From contig CP136893.1 of the NCBI GenBank assembly GCA_034359265.1, positions 44,527,501 to 44,591,500 on the forward strand: DNA of 64,000 nucleotides. Direction: 5' to 3'. Numbering within the stretch: the first letter of the stretch is position 1; the number at the start of each line of letters is the position of its first letter. This stretch comes from Canna indica. Lineage: Eukaryota; Streptophyta; Magnoliopsida; Zingiberales; Cannaceae. The position numbers and the translations under genes are program-made. Positions 1 through 11,659 of this stretch are shown here, piece by piece. The notes under the pieces were generated by a model. The model worked only from the letters and a program-made list of their open reading frames with translations, made no database searches and had not been told where the DNA came from.

Positions 1-879
1 AATAAGAGATCCAACAATCCAATATAAACAGCCCAACTTTTCCCCCTTCTACTGCTCGGCCATCTCGAGCAGGATGATGACCATGCTCGGTTGAACCCTC
101 TAGAGGTGGTGGACTTGGCCGCGGCGTCCACTCAAGCATCAATCCAAAGCCGAAAATAAAATGAATACAAGTCTTTACGCGAGTTGCGAGACGAGCGAGG
201 AAATTGGGGAAAATTTTGGCATGACCTACCCCCTTTTTCCTCGATTCGACTAGCCCCTTAAAGTGAGAAATCGACACGTTTTCAAACATGAAATCATAGT
301 ATGTACAATGATTCAAAAATCTAACATGGGGAAACAACCCGATCGGCAAAACTCGCGGAGAAAACCTCAATTTCAAAATTTATGGGGCCGGCCACCCGCC
401 TCCCCTTAACATCTACTCTAACCACTCACCTTGAATTGAATCACGAAGAAATCTTAATGAAACGAGATTCCGATCTCCTCGAGCGTCGTCACGAACTCGA
501 CGCTGACAAGATCTCCTCCTCCTCTGTCCCTTTCTCCCTCTTGGTGGGTTGTGTGCGGCTCTCTCTTTGAGCCGCACGGGTGGCTTGGGTGAGGGGTTTT
601 ATTCCCCTCATCCAATGACCCATTTGCCCCTCACTTGACTTGACTTCTTCTCGGTTCAATCCGAGTTTGATTCGGACTCTGATCCTATCCGCACTCAAGA
701 GTCGAACTCGAATTTAATAAGACATCATAAGCAAGAAAGGAAATAACCATTGAACTAATTCAACTTTATATTTCCATGGGTCGGGTTATACCTTCTACTC
801 GAGGCGATTTCCGCGGCTCTACTCGGCTAACCTCCGATCCGGTGCGCTGCACCAAAAAAAAAGAGATTTTTATATTAGG
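1..879 (-). repeat. LTR-D fragment (gypsy-type LTR), minus orientation
   Basis: Non-coding. It shares long stretches with 56820-57566 in the same orientation, and with 1212-2045 in the opposite orientation (for example the segment around 190-240 that ends in a run of Cs and Ts). It contains CCACTCACC at 422-430, the reverse of the GGTGAGTGG splice-donor-like motif found in the other LTRs. The left edge runs off the window. The right edge is placed where similarity to the 57.5 kb copy stops, near a TTTATATTAGG motif, and is approximate. The family is inferred from its similarity to other LTRs here; no coding region is attached. Confidence 0.55.
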
Positions 880-1211
880 GAAATTTTTTTTTGGGTCTTA
901 TACTGGGACAAAATCGGGATGCTTCATATCCAGAACCGAGACTAGGACACATATTTGCATCCCGGCTCAAAATTGGGACGGGGCCGAGACATACCAAATC
1001 TCGACCCATCGTGACCCAAACTCACCCCTACTATGTTGGTTGGTTTCTTATTACAATGGCAAGTGACTAAAGCTGATAATTCATATCTTTGACTAAACAA
1101 TTCAGTTCCAACACAAAGTATAATTGTCAAGTTTATATTTTGTTAATTTTGGTAAAGATGATATCAACATCATTCTTATAGTGTTAATTCGAACCACATT
1201 AATGATAATAA
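880..1211. other. Unassigned spacer between two facing LTR-D copies
   Basis: About 330 bases separate the U3 ends of the two inverted LTR-D fragments. I see no convincing reading frame, terminal repeats or duplication of other parts of the window. Short frames here show no recognisable domain. Confidence 0.4.
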
Positions 1212-2045
1212 TGTAATACCCGAGGTTTCCTAATATAAATATTTTATTTGGTCCAGCGCACGGGATCAGGGAATAGCAAGGTTGAGTTGCGAAAATCGAC
1301 ACGAATAGAAGGTATAATTCAATTTGATTGACTCGTGAGTTATGTTTATATGATTTATGTGCTAGATCGATTCAAGTCGGGTTGAAATCGGGTTTGCGGG
1401 TCGAGTCGTGGCTAAATTCGGACTCGAGTTGAGTTGAGTGAGGGAACTTAAGTTATGAGGGCATTTTTGTCAAAAAAAAGGGGGATTAAAACCCTCTCAC
1501 GCCAAGCCGTCGTGCTGCTCAAGGCAAGAGGGAGCCGCATGCAACCCGAGGGAAGAGGAAAGGGGAGAGGAGCTTGTGGACGGCGCCGGTCTCGTGTCGT
1601 CGTCCCTCATCTAGTCCATCTCCTTCATCCGATCAAGGTGAGTGGTCTAATCGAGATCCATAGGGTAGGCGGGTAGCCGACCCAAGGTATTGGGGATTTT
1701 GTCGATTTCTCGTTATATTTTTGTCGTCTCGTCAAAATTTTTATCGAGATCTAATCCTCTTGTGTATATGTTGTTTAATGATGAAGTTTCACGGAGTTTT
1801 CCTCGGATTTAGGGGTCGGCCGCATGAAGGAAAAAGGGGAAAGGTCATGCCAAATTTTCCCCCAATTTCCTAGAGTGGTCGTAACCTCTTGGATCGAGTT
1901 CTTTTCATGATTTGTGGATCGATTATTCTTGATCACGGCCAAAAACCCTCTTCTTCCATCCTGATCAATCTTGGTCGAGCATGAGTAACCTAGGTTAGGT
2001 TCGGCCGAGTGGGTGTGAGGAGGGGAAAGGGGTGTGTAGTCTAAA
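1212..2045 (+). repeat. LTR-D fragment, plus orientation, cut by a SIRE-like LTR
   Basis: It starts with TGTAATACCCG, the terminus shared by the LTR-B, LTR-C and solo LTRs elsewhere in the window (where it appears reversed as CGGGTATTACA). It carries the donor-like motif CAAGGTGAGTGG at 1634-1645, downstream of a GC-rich leader-like stretch. It is interrupted at 2045 by the TG end of a SIRE-like LTR. I do not find the rest of this LTR on the other side, so the 3' part is lost or deleted. The short frame at 1455-1676 is LTR sequence, not a gene. Confidence 0.6.
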
Positions 2046-2690
2046 TGACAAAACTAGAGAGGGGGGAGGGGGAGGGGGTGAATAGTGTGTTATCGAATTA
2101 ATTAGCCTAAATTCGATTTTACTCGTTTCTCAAATCGTTTAGGCACGTTGCAATTTTACGATTGGATGCGGAAGCAAGATATACTAATTAAGCACAAACA
2201 ACAACAGATAACAATGCTAACACACGAATTTATAGTGGTTCGGCCCCAATGCCTACCCCACTACCTAAGCACCCCGCTTAGGATTTCCAAACTAGATTTA
2301 CTAGATTAATTCTTGTTTCCCTTACAATTAGGACTTTGATTCGAAGAGTCGCACTCTCAACCTAAGGCACTTCCACACTCGGAAGTCTCCGCCTTCTTAT
2401 CAAGAGCACTCTTCCACCTCAACCCTAAGGGATACCTCAACTAATCCTAGTAAGTTATGCTTACACAAGTGGCTTTACACCTTCACACCAAGGTAACCAC
2501 TTAATTTCAAGACCTAACAATCCTAGGTATTAGCTCGATCCCCTCTTCTCTTCTCCTTTACTAGGGCCGGCCGAAACCCTAAATATTAGGGTTTCGACCG
2601 GCCACTAGACGCCGAACCAATTTCTAGGGTCCAATGTCGGACACTGGACAACGATGCTGGAACACTGTTGTAGATTATTTTTTCATGTTT
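2046..2690 (-). repeat. SIRE-like Copia LTR fragment, minus orientation
   Basis: It begins TGACAAAACTAGAG followed by a G-rich run and GGTGAATAGTGTG, matching the ends of the SIRE-type LTRs at 30139 and 36075. It then shows the same ordered blocks (GGAAGCAAG, then GTGGTTCGGCCCCAATGCC, then the CCTCAACC...AAGGGA block). The right end is approximate because sequence after about 2650 no longer resembles the other copies. No internal region is attached, so it is a fragment or a solo LTR. The five bases before it (CTAAA) cannot be paired with a right-hand duplication. Confidence 0.6.
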
Positions 2691-2845
2691 TAGGTTAATT
2701 TTTCATGTTTAGATTAATCTTGGTTAAATGTTTAATATTTAAATTTATTTTAATGTTAATTAGATTTAGATTTAATTTTTGATTATATCTGTTAATTAAT
2801 TTTAGTTTAGATTAATTTTAATATTAATATTTAGATTTAGATTAA

Positions 2846-2925
2846 TTAGAATCGTCCACTTTGGACTCGCGCTCGAATCGTCCACTTTGGACTCGTGTTG
2901 GAATCGTCCACCGTGGACTCGAAGC
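2846..2925. repeat. Three ~26-bp direct repeats in the CACTA 5' region
   Basis: Three adjacent imperfect copies of a GAATCGTCCACTTTGGACTCG unit follow each other, each differing at the 3' end (CGCT, TGTT, AAGC). Within each unit TCCACTTTGGA is itself an inverted repeat. The position upstream of TNP2 suggests a subterminal or promoter array, but this is inference. Confidence 0.6.
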
Positions 2926-3127
2926 GGCATCAAAAAATTTAGAAAATAATCATCCATCCGACGAGTTGATACGTTTCACACATGCATCGACGAGTCGGAT
3001 ATGATTTAGCAAAATCTTAGATCCATTTGGGGGTTGTATGTTTGTGTAAAAGAAGTAGATGATCTTTTATACGACATACAACCCTTGAATTATCCCTAAT
3101 TGGACAATTTGGGAACATAGTTATTTG

Positions 3128-3294
3128 TATTGCACTTAGTTTTTTCTTTTAACTGCTAACTCATTCTAAATTTCGGTAGCATCTCTCTTGTTCTCCGATA
3201 CGCACCCAGATGATATGCGTATTCGAAGAACTGTAGGGAGATGCTGCTAAATTTAGAATGAAGTTAGCAATTAAAAGAAAAACTTAGTGCAATA
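3128..3294. repeat. Long imperfect inverted repeat (hairpin) upstream of TNP2
   Basis: The left arm, from TATTGCACTTAG at 3128, pairs with the right arm ending CTTAGTGCAATA at 3294. Pairing continues inward through CATTCTAAATTT and GCATCTCTCT to ATACGCA/TGCGTAT, leaving a loop of about 11 bases near 3207-3217. Arms are about 75-80 nt with few mismatches. It ends about 85 bases before the TNP2 start codon. Confidence 0.8.
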
Positions 3295-4276
3295 TGAATA
3301 ACATGAATCCCAAATGGAATAGGACCATCTCACCTATAAAGACATTGACTGAAGATATTGTCATTGATTGACAGAATCATGTCGGGTGATCGAAGTTGGA
3401 TGTACCGACATTTTGATCGTGGAGCTTTAACGAATGAGTTTTGCTTAGGCGTTGTTGGCTTAAGGTTTTCAACCTTGGTTTTAATCTCAGTTTTGATGAT
3501 AACAAACATGGAACTAATGATTTAATTGAGCAATACTTTCAGGTTCCATATCGATTAGCGCACGACGTCCTCGATCAGAAATATCGAAGAAATCGAGTAA
3601 TCGATGGGACGTTGGTCGACATGCTCGGATTTGTCGGGAAGATAGAGTCTAGGTGTAGGGTGTCTAGTTTATATTGTAAAATCCTCATGATGATGCATAA
3701 GAACCCAAAAACCATCCCCGAATCCCAAAACATGAAAACCCGGAAACTGTCCGGAAATACCTTAGGGAGCTCATTGGAGGGCTATATGACCTAGATAGTT
3801 TCTTAACATAAAAAATGGTGGTAATTGTTCCTTGGGTTAAAATTAGATAATGATGTATTTTAAAGGATTTTTTGGAAGCCTTTAGCCCCATATTTGACCC
3901 AAAAGATTAGAAAATTTCCATATTCTGAAAATTTGTACTAGACCCCAAAAACTAGATTTTGATTCTTAAGGATTTTGATTTTTTAGATTTTTTTTTGAAT
4001 CCAAATGGGGGGTAATCCTTATATAACATTTATGTTTTAAAGTTATTAACTTAAATGTTATATAAGTGGACTTAGTGAAGACAGAACCAGAAAACGAACA
4101 AACAAAACCAAACTACCCAGTGCAGTCCAGGTTCGATCGATCAATCGGTCGACTGAATGCTGCCAAAAACTGGCAGTAGGCAATTCGATCGATCGGTCGA
4201 TCGACCGAAATGTGCCAAAATTTGGCAGTGCGTGCGTCGGTCGACCGGATTACGGATCGCTGAAGTCGCGACTCAT

Positions 4277-6634
4277 TGTCACACCCCAATTTCACAATGG
4301 TGTGACCGGCCAAGGTATACAAGCATATCCCGAAGCCTAACTCAAATCACAACCAAAGAAATAAAACAACTAATCACATACCACATAGATAAAACAAACT
4401 TTATGTTTCAAACTCCAACCACTAACAAAAGGTTATAGAGCAAAACAAATTCATCTTTTTCTTAAAGAATTCGCGGAAACATGAATGTTCAACCGGAATA
4501 AACTTTAAACAATGTTTGAAACAATAAATGAAATAAAGAATCCATAAATGAAATAAAGTGCACTAGGTCTCAATACAGGACTCTCGTTAAACCTGACCAC
4601 TACCCTAATTCTAACTTCGACTTGTCACGAGATCGGCGCTGAACCTGTCGCTCCCAGCTGCGCTACTCAGACACTCTAGTGCTACTATTGGTTCTAACCT
4701 GGTGCTAAAAAACAACAACAACAAAAAGAGAGTAAGTCCATATTGGACTTAGTGAGCGGCTCGATCCTGAGCCTACCACAGTCCATGGTTAACAATTATA
4801 TGGAAAGCATAATAATCACATATTAGTTAATTTCACAATATAATGAATACTTGCTTAAATCCATAATTAAATCCTGTATCTATGTGAAACCCAAGCAGTC
4901 CACATGTAACCCATACAGAAAAGAAACCGCATTTACACACAGGTATACTTCCAAACAATACGAGTCGGTCATTAGGACATGCCCAGTGAGCTTCCCGACC
5001 ATGGTTCCTGAGCTAGGCAGACCCTCTAGCCACAATGACCCCAAATGGTTGGGAAAACCCTCTAACCAATGCTACTCCGAGTCGGTCGTCAGTGTGGCTC
5101 GCTGACGAGCTTCCCAGTCCACACCCCCCCCTCCGCTAATCCACCCAACCAACCCCCATTCTGTCGACACACACAAGCACATTACATATGATGGATACAC
5201 CCACAATGTATACACACAGTAAATACAGTCAGTTCGTTCAATTTAAATGTTACCAAGTATAGGTTTAACAATAAAATATAACTACATAAGTATTCTAACA
5301 CTGTAATTAAATATATTTGTAAACACCCCAATTCATACTAGCACAATATATAAATGCATAATAGTAGATAAAAATATTTGCATAAACCACCGTGAAATTA
5401 TTATTTAATAAGAACCACACTAATGGACTTAAAGCTGCCACCTAAATCTCTTTCTCCTTAGATCAAAACCAAAATTCATCGTATGTAAAGGAATTTACTA
5501 CCAACATTATGATTTAATATTCAATGATCCAATTCCTCCCATGGTTGCAATAGGTAGCCACATGAGGTCAATGCCTCATGCGGCCACACTACCCCTCCAT
5601 GCTTTTTATTCTTCTGCTAACCTTTCTCCAACTAACACATATATAAAAGCTATTTACCAAGGTAAATTACCATTCAATGAACCAAAGAATGTTTATATAT
5701 ATTTACACAACTAAATAAAATTCTCAAGCTTCTGTTCGTCCGACCACTTGAAGAAGGAAATATAAAGTTTCCAACAAGCAGCCATTACAAGAATTGAGGC
5801 TGGATTACATGAATTAAAAATTAGATTACAAGCCATTATAATAAATTTTCGGTAGATTGAAGAATAGAAGTCTCAGGAACTCCTCTTGACAGTATGCGGT
5901 CATGACAAATTCCAAGTTTCCATTACTTAAAATTTTATGCATCAAGTCCCAAATTTAACACATAAATCAATACCAGAACCACAACTAAATTCAAATGGGA
6001 GAAGGAATTTAAATATTTAAAGAAATTCTTTCATATTTATTCAAATGAGGGGCGGCAAGGTGAGCGGATGAATCATGGGTTTTGGCAAGAACTTAACCAC
6101 TCACCGGTAAGGGAAATCGAAGTGAAAGATGCTCTCCAAAGTTCTTGAGTCGATGATCACTGGCGACGGCAACACCACTGGTGGCAAATCCTTCTTCCAA
6201 CGCCTCCTCCGTCGCCCTCTGTCGTTGCCTTCTTTTCTCCCCCTTCTATTTTTTTTTTTTTTGGTGTGTGCGGCTGTAGCAACGGCACACAGCAAATAAA
6301 TCCTTTTTTTTAAAAAAAAATACAATTCTACCCTCACTCAAACTTACTCCCTATGTATATATATATATTTACGATTCTACCCCTCACTTAATCCAATCGC
6401 GGCTTCTACCCAACTCGACCCACACTTAACCAAATTAGGTTCCGATTGAGTCATCGGACTCGACTCAACTAATAATCCAAAACCTAAAATAAATAAAATA
6501 AAACACTAAACACGTGTAAAGGCCTCACCTTAATTCATATTATCCGGCACTTCTTCCGACCCGCTCCGATGCGCGTCCACATCGTCCGGTTGAAAATGAT
6601 TAAATTAAATTATATAAAATTTACGGATATAACA
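4277..6634 (-). repeat. Tekay-1 3' LTR
   Basis: Begins (plus strand) TGTCACACCCCAATTTC and ends GGATATAACA. About 2.36 kb, with an A/T microsatellite near 6355. It contains the reversed donor motif CCACTCAC at 6097-6104 and the acceptor-like CTAAAAAACAACAAC at 4705 onward. The polypurine tract lies just outside at 6635-6650. Confidence 0.9.
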
Positions 6635-6683
6635 ATCCGCCTCCTTTAAAGAAAATTTGTCCTCGAATTTAGGGTAGAAAAAC

Positions 6684-9600
6684 TCACCAAGGAATAAAAA
6701 AGATAAGGATACTTCCCCCTTATCGCACTCTCCACCTCCTAGGTAGCTTCCCGACCAGTATGGTGTTCCCAACGAACCTTCACCAGCGAAACTTCCTTAG
6801 ACCTCAGCTTCCTAATCTGGCGATCCAAAATCTCTACTGGTTTCTCCTCATATGAGATTGTCGAATCAACCTCTACCACCAACGGCTCAAGCACATGAAA
6901 CTCGTCCCTGACATACCGCTACAGCATAGAAACATGAAACACTGGATGCACCCTATCTAGGCTAGGCGATAAGGCCAACTCATAAGCTACGGCTCCTCTC
7001 CGCCTCAAGATAGGAAAAGGTTCTATAAACCTAGGACTTAACTTTCCCTTCTTTCCAAACCTCACTACTCCCTTCATAGGAGACACCTTCAGAAACACCA
7101 ACTCTCCCTTTGCGAACTCAATATCTCGGGCCCTCCCATCTGCATACATCTTCTGACGATTTTGGGCTGCCAGTAATCGATCCTTAATCAGTTTTACTTT
7201 TTCCACGGCATCCTGTACCAGATCGGACCCCAACAACTGAGACTCCCCAGCCTCGAACCACCCCACTGGGGATCTACACCGCCGCCCGTACAGGGCCTCA
7301 AAAGGCGCCATACCAATACTGGTCTGGAAACCATTATTATAGGCGAACTCTACTAGGGGTAGGTGCTTCTCCCAGCCATCCTCTAAATCCAAAACACAAG
7401 CTCTTAACATGTCCTCCAAAGTCTAAATAGTCCTCTCAGACTGCTCGTCCGTCTGCGGATGGAAAGCGGTACTGAATCTGACCTGAGTACCTAAAGTCTC
7501 CTGAAAAGACTGCCAATACCGAGTAGTGAACTGAGTACCTCGATCAGAGATGATCATCACTAGGATACTATGATACGCCACAATCCGATCCAAAAATAAT
7601 CGGACATACTGCTCTGCGGTGAAAGTCGACTTTACCGGAATAAAGTGCGCCGACTTAGTTAGCCGATCCACCACCACCCAGATGGAATCATTTCCCTTCT
7701 TCGACCTGGGCAGTCCAGTAACAAAATCCATGGTGATCTTTTCCCATTTCCACTCCGGCACCTCAAGATTCTGAAGCAGCCCTGCAGGTCTCAAATGCTC
7801 GACCTTAACCTGCTGACAGACCAAACACTTAGACACAAACTCAGCTATCTCTCTCTTCATCCCTCTCCACCAGTAATGCTGCCGCAAATCACGATACATC
7901 TTGGTGGTTCCTGGATGCATAGTATAAGTGGAACCATGAGCCATTTCAAGTAGCTGTCGGCGGACTTTTGCCATATCAGGTACCACAATCCTATCCCTGA
8001 ACCTTAACACACCCTCTGCATCAATCTTAAATCCATTGTCTGCATCTCCCCTCTCAACCAGATCTCGGGTTAGAGCACAAAATGCATCCTCACCCTGGGC
8101 TGTTCGGAGCATATCCACCAAAGTGGACTGGACGCGAAGATGCGCCACCATACCACCCGAGTTAAACACCGATAACATCGTTCCATTTCCCAGACACTCA
8201 GCAAGCTCCCTTGCCAATGGCCTCCTACTCACAGTCAAGTGTGCTAGACTGCCCATAGATTTTTTGCTCAATGCATCAGCCACTACATTAGCTTTCCCAG
8301 GATGGTATAGAATGGTGCAGTCATAGTCTTTCAACAATTCCAGCCACCTTCTTTGCCTCAAATTCAGTTCCTTTTGAGTAAGCAAGTATTGAAGACTTTT
8401 ATGGTCAGTATAAATCTCACAAGCTTTCCCATACAGATAATGGCGTCATAACTTCAATGCAAACACTATAGCTGCCAACTCTAAATCATGGGTTGGGTAG
8501 TTCTTCTCATGAGGTTTCAACTTCCTAAACGCATACGCAATCACCCTACCATGCTGCATCAAAACACAACCCAAACTTACCATAGAAGCATCACAGTACA
8601 CTACAAAACCTCCAGAACCCGACGGTAGGGCCAAAACTGGGGCTGAAGTCAACCGGTCATTGAGCTCCTGAAAGCTCTCCTCGCACTTGCTATCCCACTC
8701 AAATTTAACTTTCTTATCAGTCAACCGGGTTAAAGGAGCTGCAATTCTAGAAAAGTTTTCCACAAACTTCCTATAGTACCCGGCCAAGCCCAAGAAACTT
8801 TAGATCTCAGCCACACAGGTCGGTCTTTCCCATCTCTGCACTGCCTCAATCTTCGCGGGGTCTACCTTCACCCCGTCCCTCGACACCACATGCCCCAAGA
8901 ATCCCACACTGCTCAGCCAGAATTCACACTTGGAAAATTTAGCAAATAATTGATGCTTCCTGAGAGTCTCCAAAACTACCCTCAAATGCTCACAATGTTC
9001 AGCCTCACTTCGGGAGTAAACCAGGATATCATCTATGAACACAATGACAAACCTATCCAGAAACTCCTTGAACACTCGGTTCATCAAATCCATAAATGCA
9101 GCTGGTGCATTAGTCAACCCGAAAGACATGACCAGAAACTCGTAGTGACCATATCTCGTCCTAAAGGCTGTCTTCTGAACATCCTGATCCCGGATCCTCA
9201 ACTGGTGATATCTTGACCTCAGGTCGATCTTAGAGAACCACTGAGCTCCCTGCAACTGATCGAAGAGATCATCAATCCTCGAAAGTGGATAGCGGTTCTT
9301 GATTGTCACTTTATTTAGCTGCCAGTAATCCACACACATCTGCATGGATCCATCCTTCTTTTTAACAAAAAGTACCGGAGCTCCCCAGGGTGACACACTC
9401 GGGCAAATAAAACCCAGATTCATCAACTCTTGCAACTGAGCCTTAAGCTCTCTCAACTCAGCTGGAGCCATAGGATATGGGGGAATTGAGATCGGCTTCA
9501 CCTCTGGCTGCAAATCAATGCAGAATTCAATCTCTCGAATCGACGGTAATCCCGGAAGTTCATCTGAAAAAACATCCAAATATTCACTAACCACCGGTGT

Positions 9601-11450
9601 GTCATCTACCTTTCTGACCGAAATTTTACCTTCCTCAACCACAGACACAAAAGCTAGAAATGACTGGCAGCCACTCACGAGCAACTTCCAGGCCTTCAGG
9701 GCTCAAATAACCCTAAAATATTCCCCCCTACCTTCACCCTAGAAAGTGAACGACGGCATGCCTGGCTTATTAAAAGTAATAGTCTTCGTTCTACAATCCA
9801 TAGAGGCATAGTGAGAGGATAGCCAGTCCATGCCCAATACCACATCCAGCTCTAAGGTGGGTAGAATTACCAATTCTGCTTTCAAAGCATGCCCACAAAT
9901 GGACACCTCACAATCCTTGAAAACTATCTCAACATGGACAGAATGTCTTGTCGGCGTTGATACAACCAAGGGTACCACAAGGAAATCTTTTTCTTTATCA
10001 AGCTTAATAGCAAAGTTATTAGAAATAAAGGAATGAGTAGCTCCAGGATCAAATAGAACAAATGCAGGTATGGAACAAACTGCAAGGATACCTGTTACCA
10101 CGATCTTAGATGCCTCAGCATCATCTCGGGTCATAGTGAACACCCGCGCAGGAGCTCTCCCAGACCCACTGGCACGATGCTGCCTTGAACCCTGAGGCTG
10201 ACCTCTCTGTGCAACAGAAGCTGCGGATACCGATGCTTTCCCTCTGGACTGTGCTGCCCTAGAACCATGCGCTGCACTAGAACCACCTCTGATTGGACAG
10301 TCCCTCCTGATGTGACCCGGCTGTCCACAACCGAAGCAAGCATCCGTACGGCCAAAGCATATCCCAGTGTGTCTCTGCCCACACTGCCCACACTGCGGCA
10401 CCTCAGCCCTTCTCTGCACCTCAGACCCCACTGTCCTCTGAGTAGCCCCCGGCTCGGCACCTGGGCGACCTCTGAAACTGCTCTGTCCCTGTCCGAGCGG
10501 ACGGGCTGCACCAGATACCATGCCCTCAGAAAAACCCTATCGCTCGCCAAATCCCTGCGGCCTGAATCTCTTCCTGGCTAGCCCCTCATGTCAATCGGTC
10601 GGTACCATCGACTCCTTCCACATTGCCTCATCACCACCTGGGTGAAAGTAGAGTCCTTAGTAAAGTGAATCAGTTTGCCAATCTGAACTCTAAGCCCCTC
10701 CACGAACCGCCTGATCCTATCCGACTCAATCGCCACTAGTAGGGGATGGTACCGTGATAAGCGGGTGAACTCCACCTCGTACTCTGCCACTGACATACTG
10801 CTGGTCTGCTTGAGCTGTTCAAATTCCCTTGCCCTCTTCTCCCGTACACTCCTGGGAAGATATTTCTCTACCATAGCTGCCCAGAACTCCTCCCATACAG
10901 GGGGTGGGGCATCAACCCCTCTACGGGACCTCCATACGTGGAGCCATTCCTTAGCAGGTCCCCTCAACTACAAACCCACCAACTGCACCATGGCTACTGA
11001 GGAGCATCCCAATACCTCGCACAACTCCTGACAGTCATTTAGAAAAGTCGTCACCTCCACACCAGGGTCTGTGCCTGTGAACTGCGGTGGTCTCAATTGA
11101 ACAAAATCCTTGTATGCAACGCTGCCTGACACTGCCTCCCACCTGTCTGCCTCCCTAACAACTGGGGGTACCGACTCTGCTGCCTCCTGTGCCATAGGTG
11201 CCACTGGCGGCACAGGTTGAGGCTGTTGCTGCCATAACTCTCACTCCTTACGGAGCTCCTCAGTCAACTCGACCACCCGGGCCTCTAGCATGGCCACCCT
11301 AGGATCTTGACTAGCCTCTTTTTGAGCCGGTTGTCTACCGCCACGGCCCCAGCCCCGTCCACGGCCGCGACCACGACCGCGTCCACGTCCACGTCCACCT
11401 GAGGAATTGCTCCCACTACCGCTCACCACATCATCATTAAAAGCGTCCAT
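6684..11450 (-). pseudogene. Tekay-1 gag-pol polyprotein pseudogene
   Basis: This would have encoded capsid/nucleocapsid and replication enzymes of a chromovirus. In order it shows a Gly-Arg-rich gag N-terminus (near 11340-11400), a gag helical domain, a zinc knuckle (CFGCGQPGHIRRDC, near 10310), an aspartic protease site ([10 protein letters not shown], near 10040), RT with FIDD (near 9020), RNase H, an integrase HHCC finger and DDE core, and a C-terminal chromodomain remnant. At least seven stops or frame breaks interrupt it, including near 11241, 10968, 10578, 9739, 8797, 8443, 7423 and 6919. Several are CAG-to-TAG or TGG-to-TGA changes relative to Tekay-2. Gag and protease are in one frame here, without the stop that separates them in Tekay-2. 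It is inactive. Confidence 0.9.
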
Positions 11451-11638
11451 CACTAAAAAGAATAGCAACCAAGAATAGGTAAATTAATCTAACAATAACA
11501 ATGAATAAAACAATACGTACCGCCGCTGGTGCGCAGGCTCAGTTCCACGATCTCGTGACTAGGACACACTGTATGCCGACATGCTAGCAATGCTCATACA
11601 GTACCCCAATGTCCCTAAAATTAAAGTCAGGACCTAAA

Positions 11639-11656
11639 CCAAATGCTCTGATACCA
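11639..11656 (-). other. Tekay-1 primer binding site (initiator tRNA-Met)
   Basis: The minus strand reads TGGTATCAGAGCATTTGG, starting 3 bases inside the 5' LTR. TGGTATCAGAGC is the standard plant tRNA-iMet 3'-end complement. Confidence 0.9.
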
Positions 11657-11659
11657 CTT

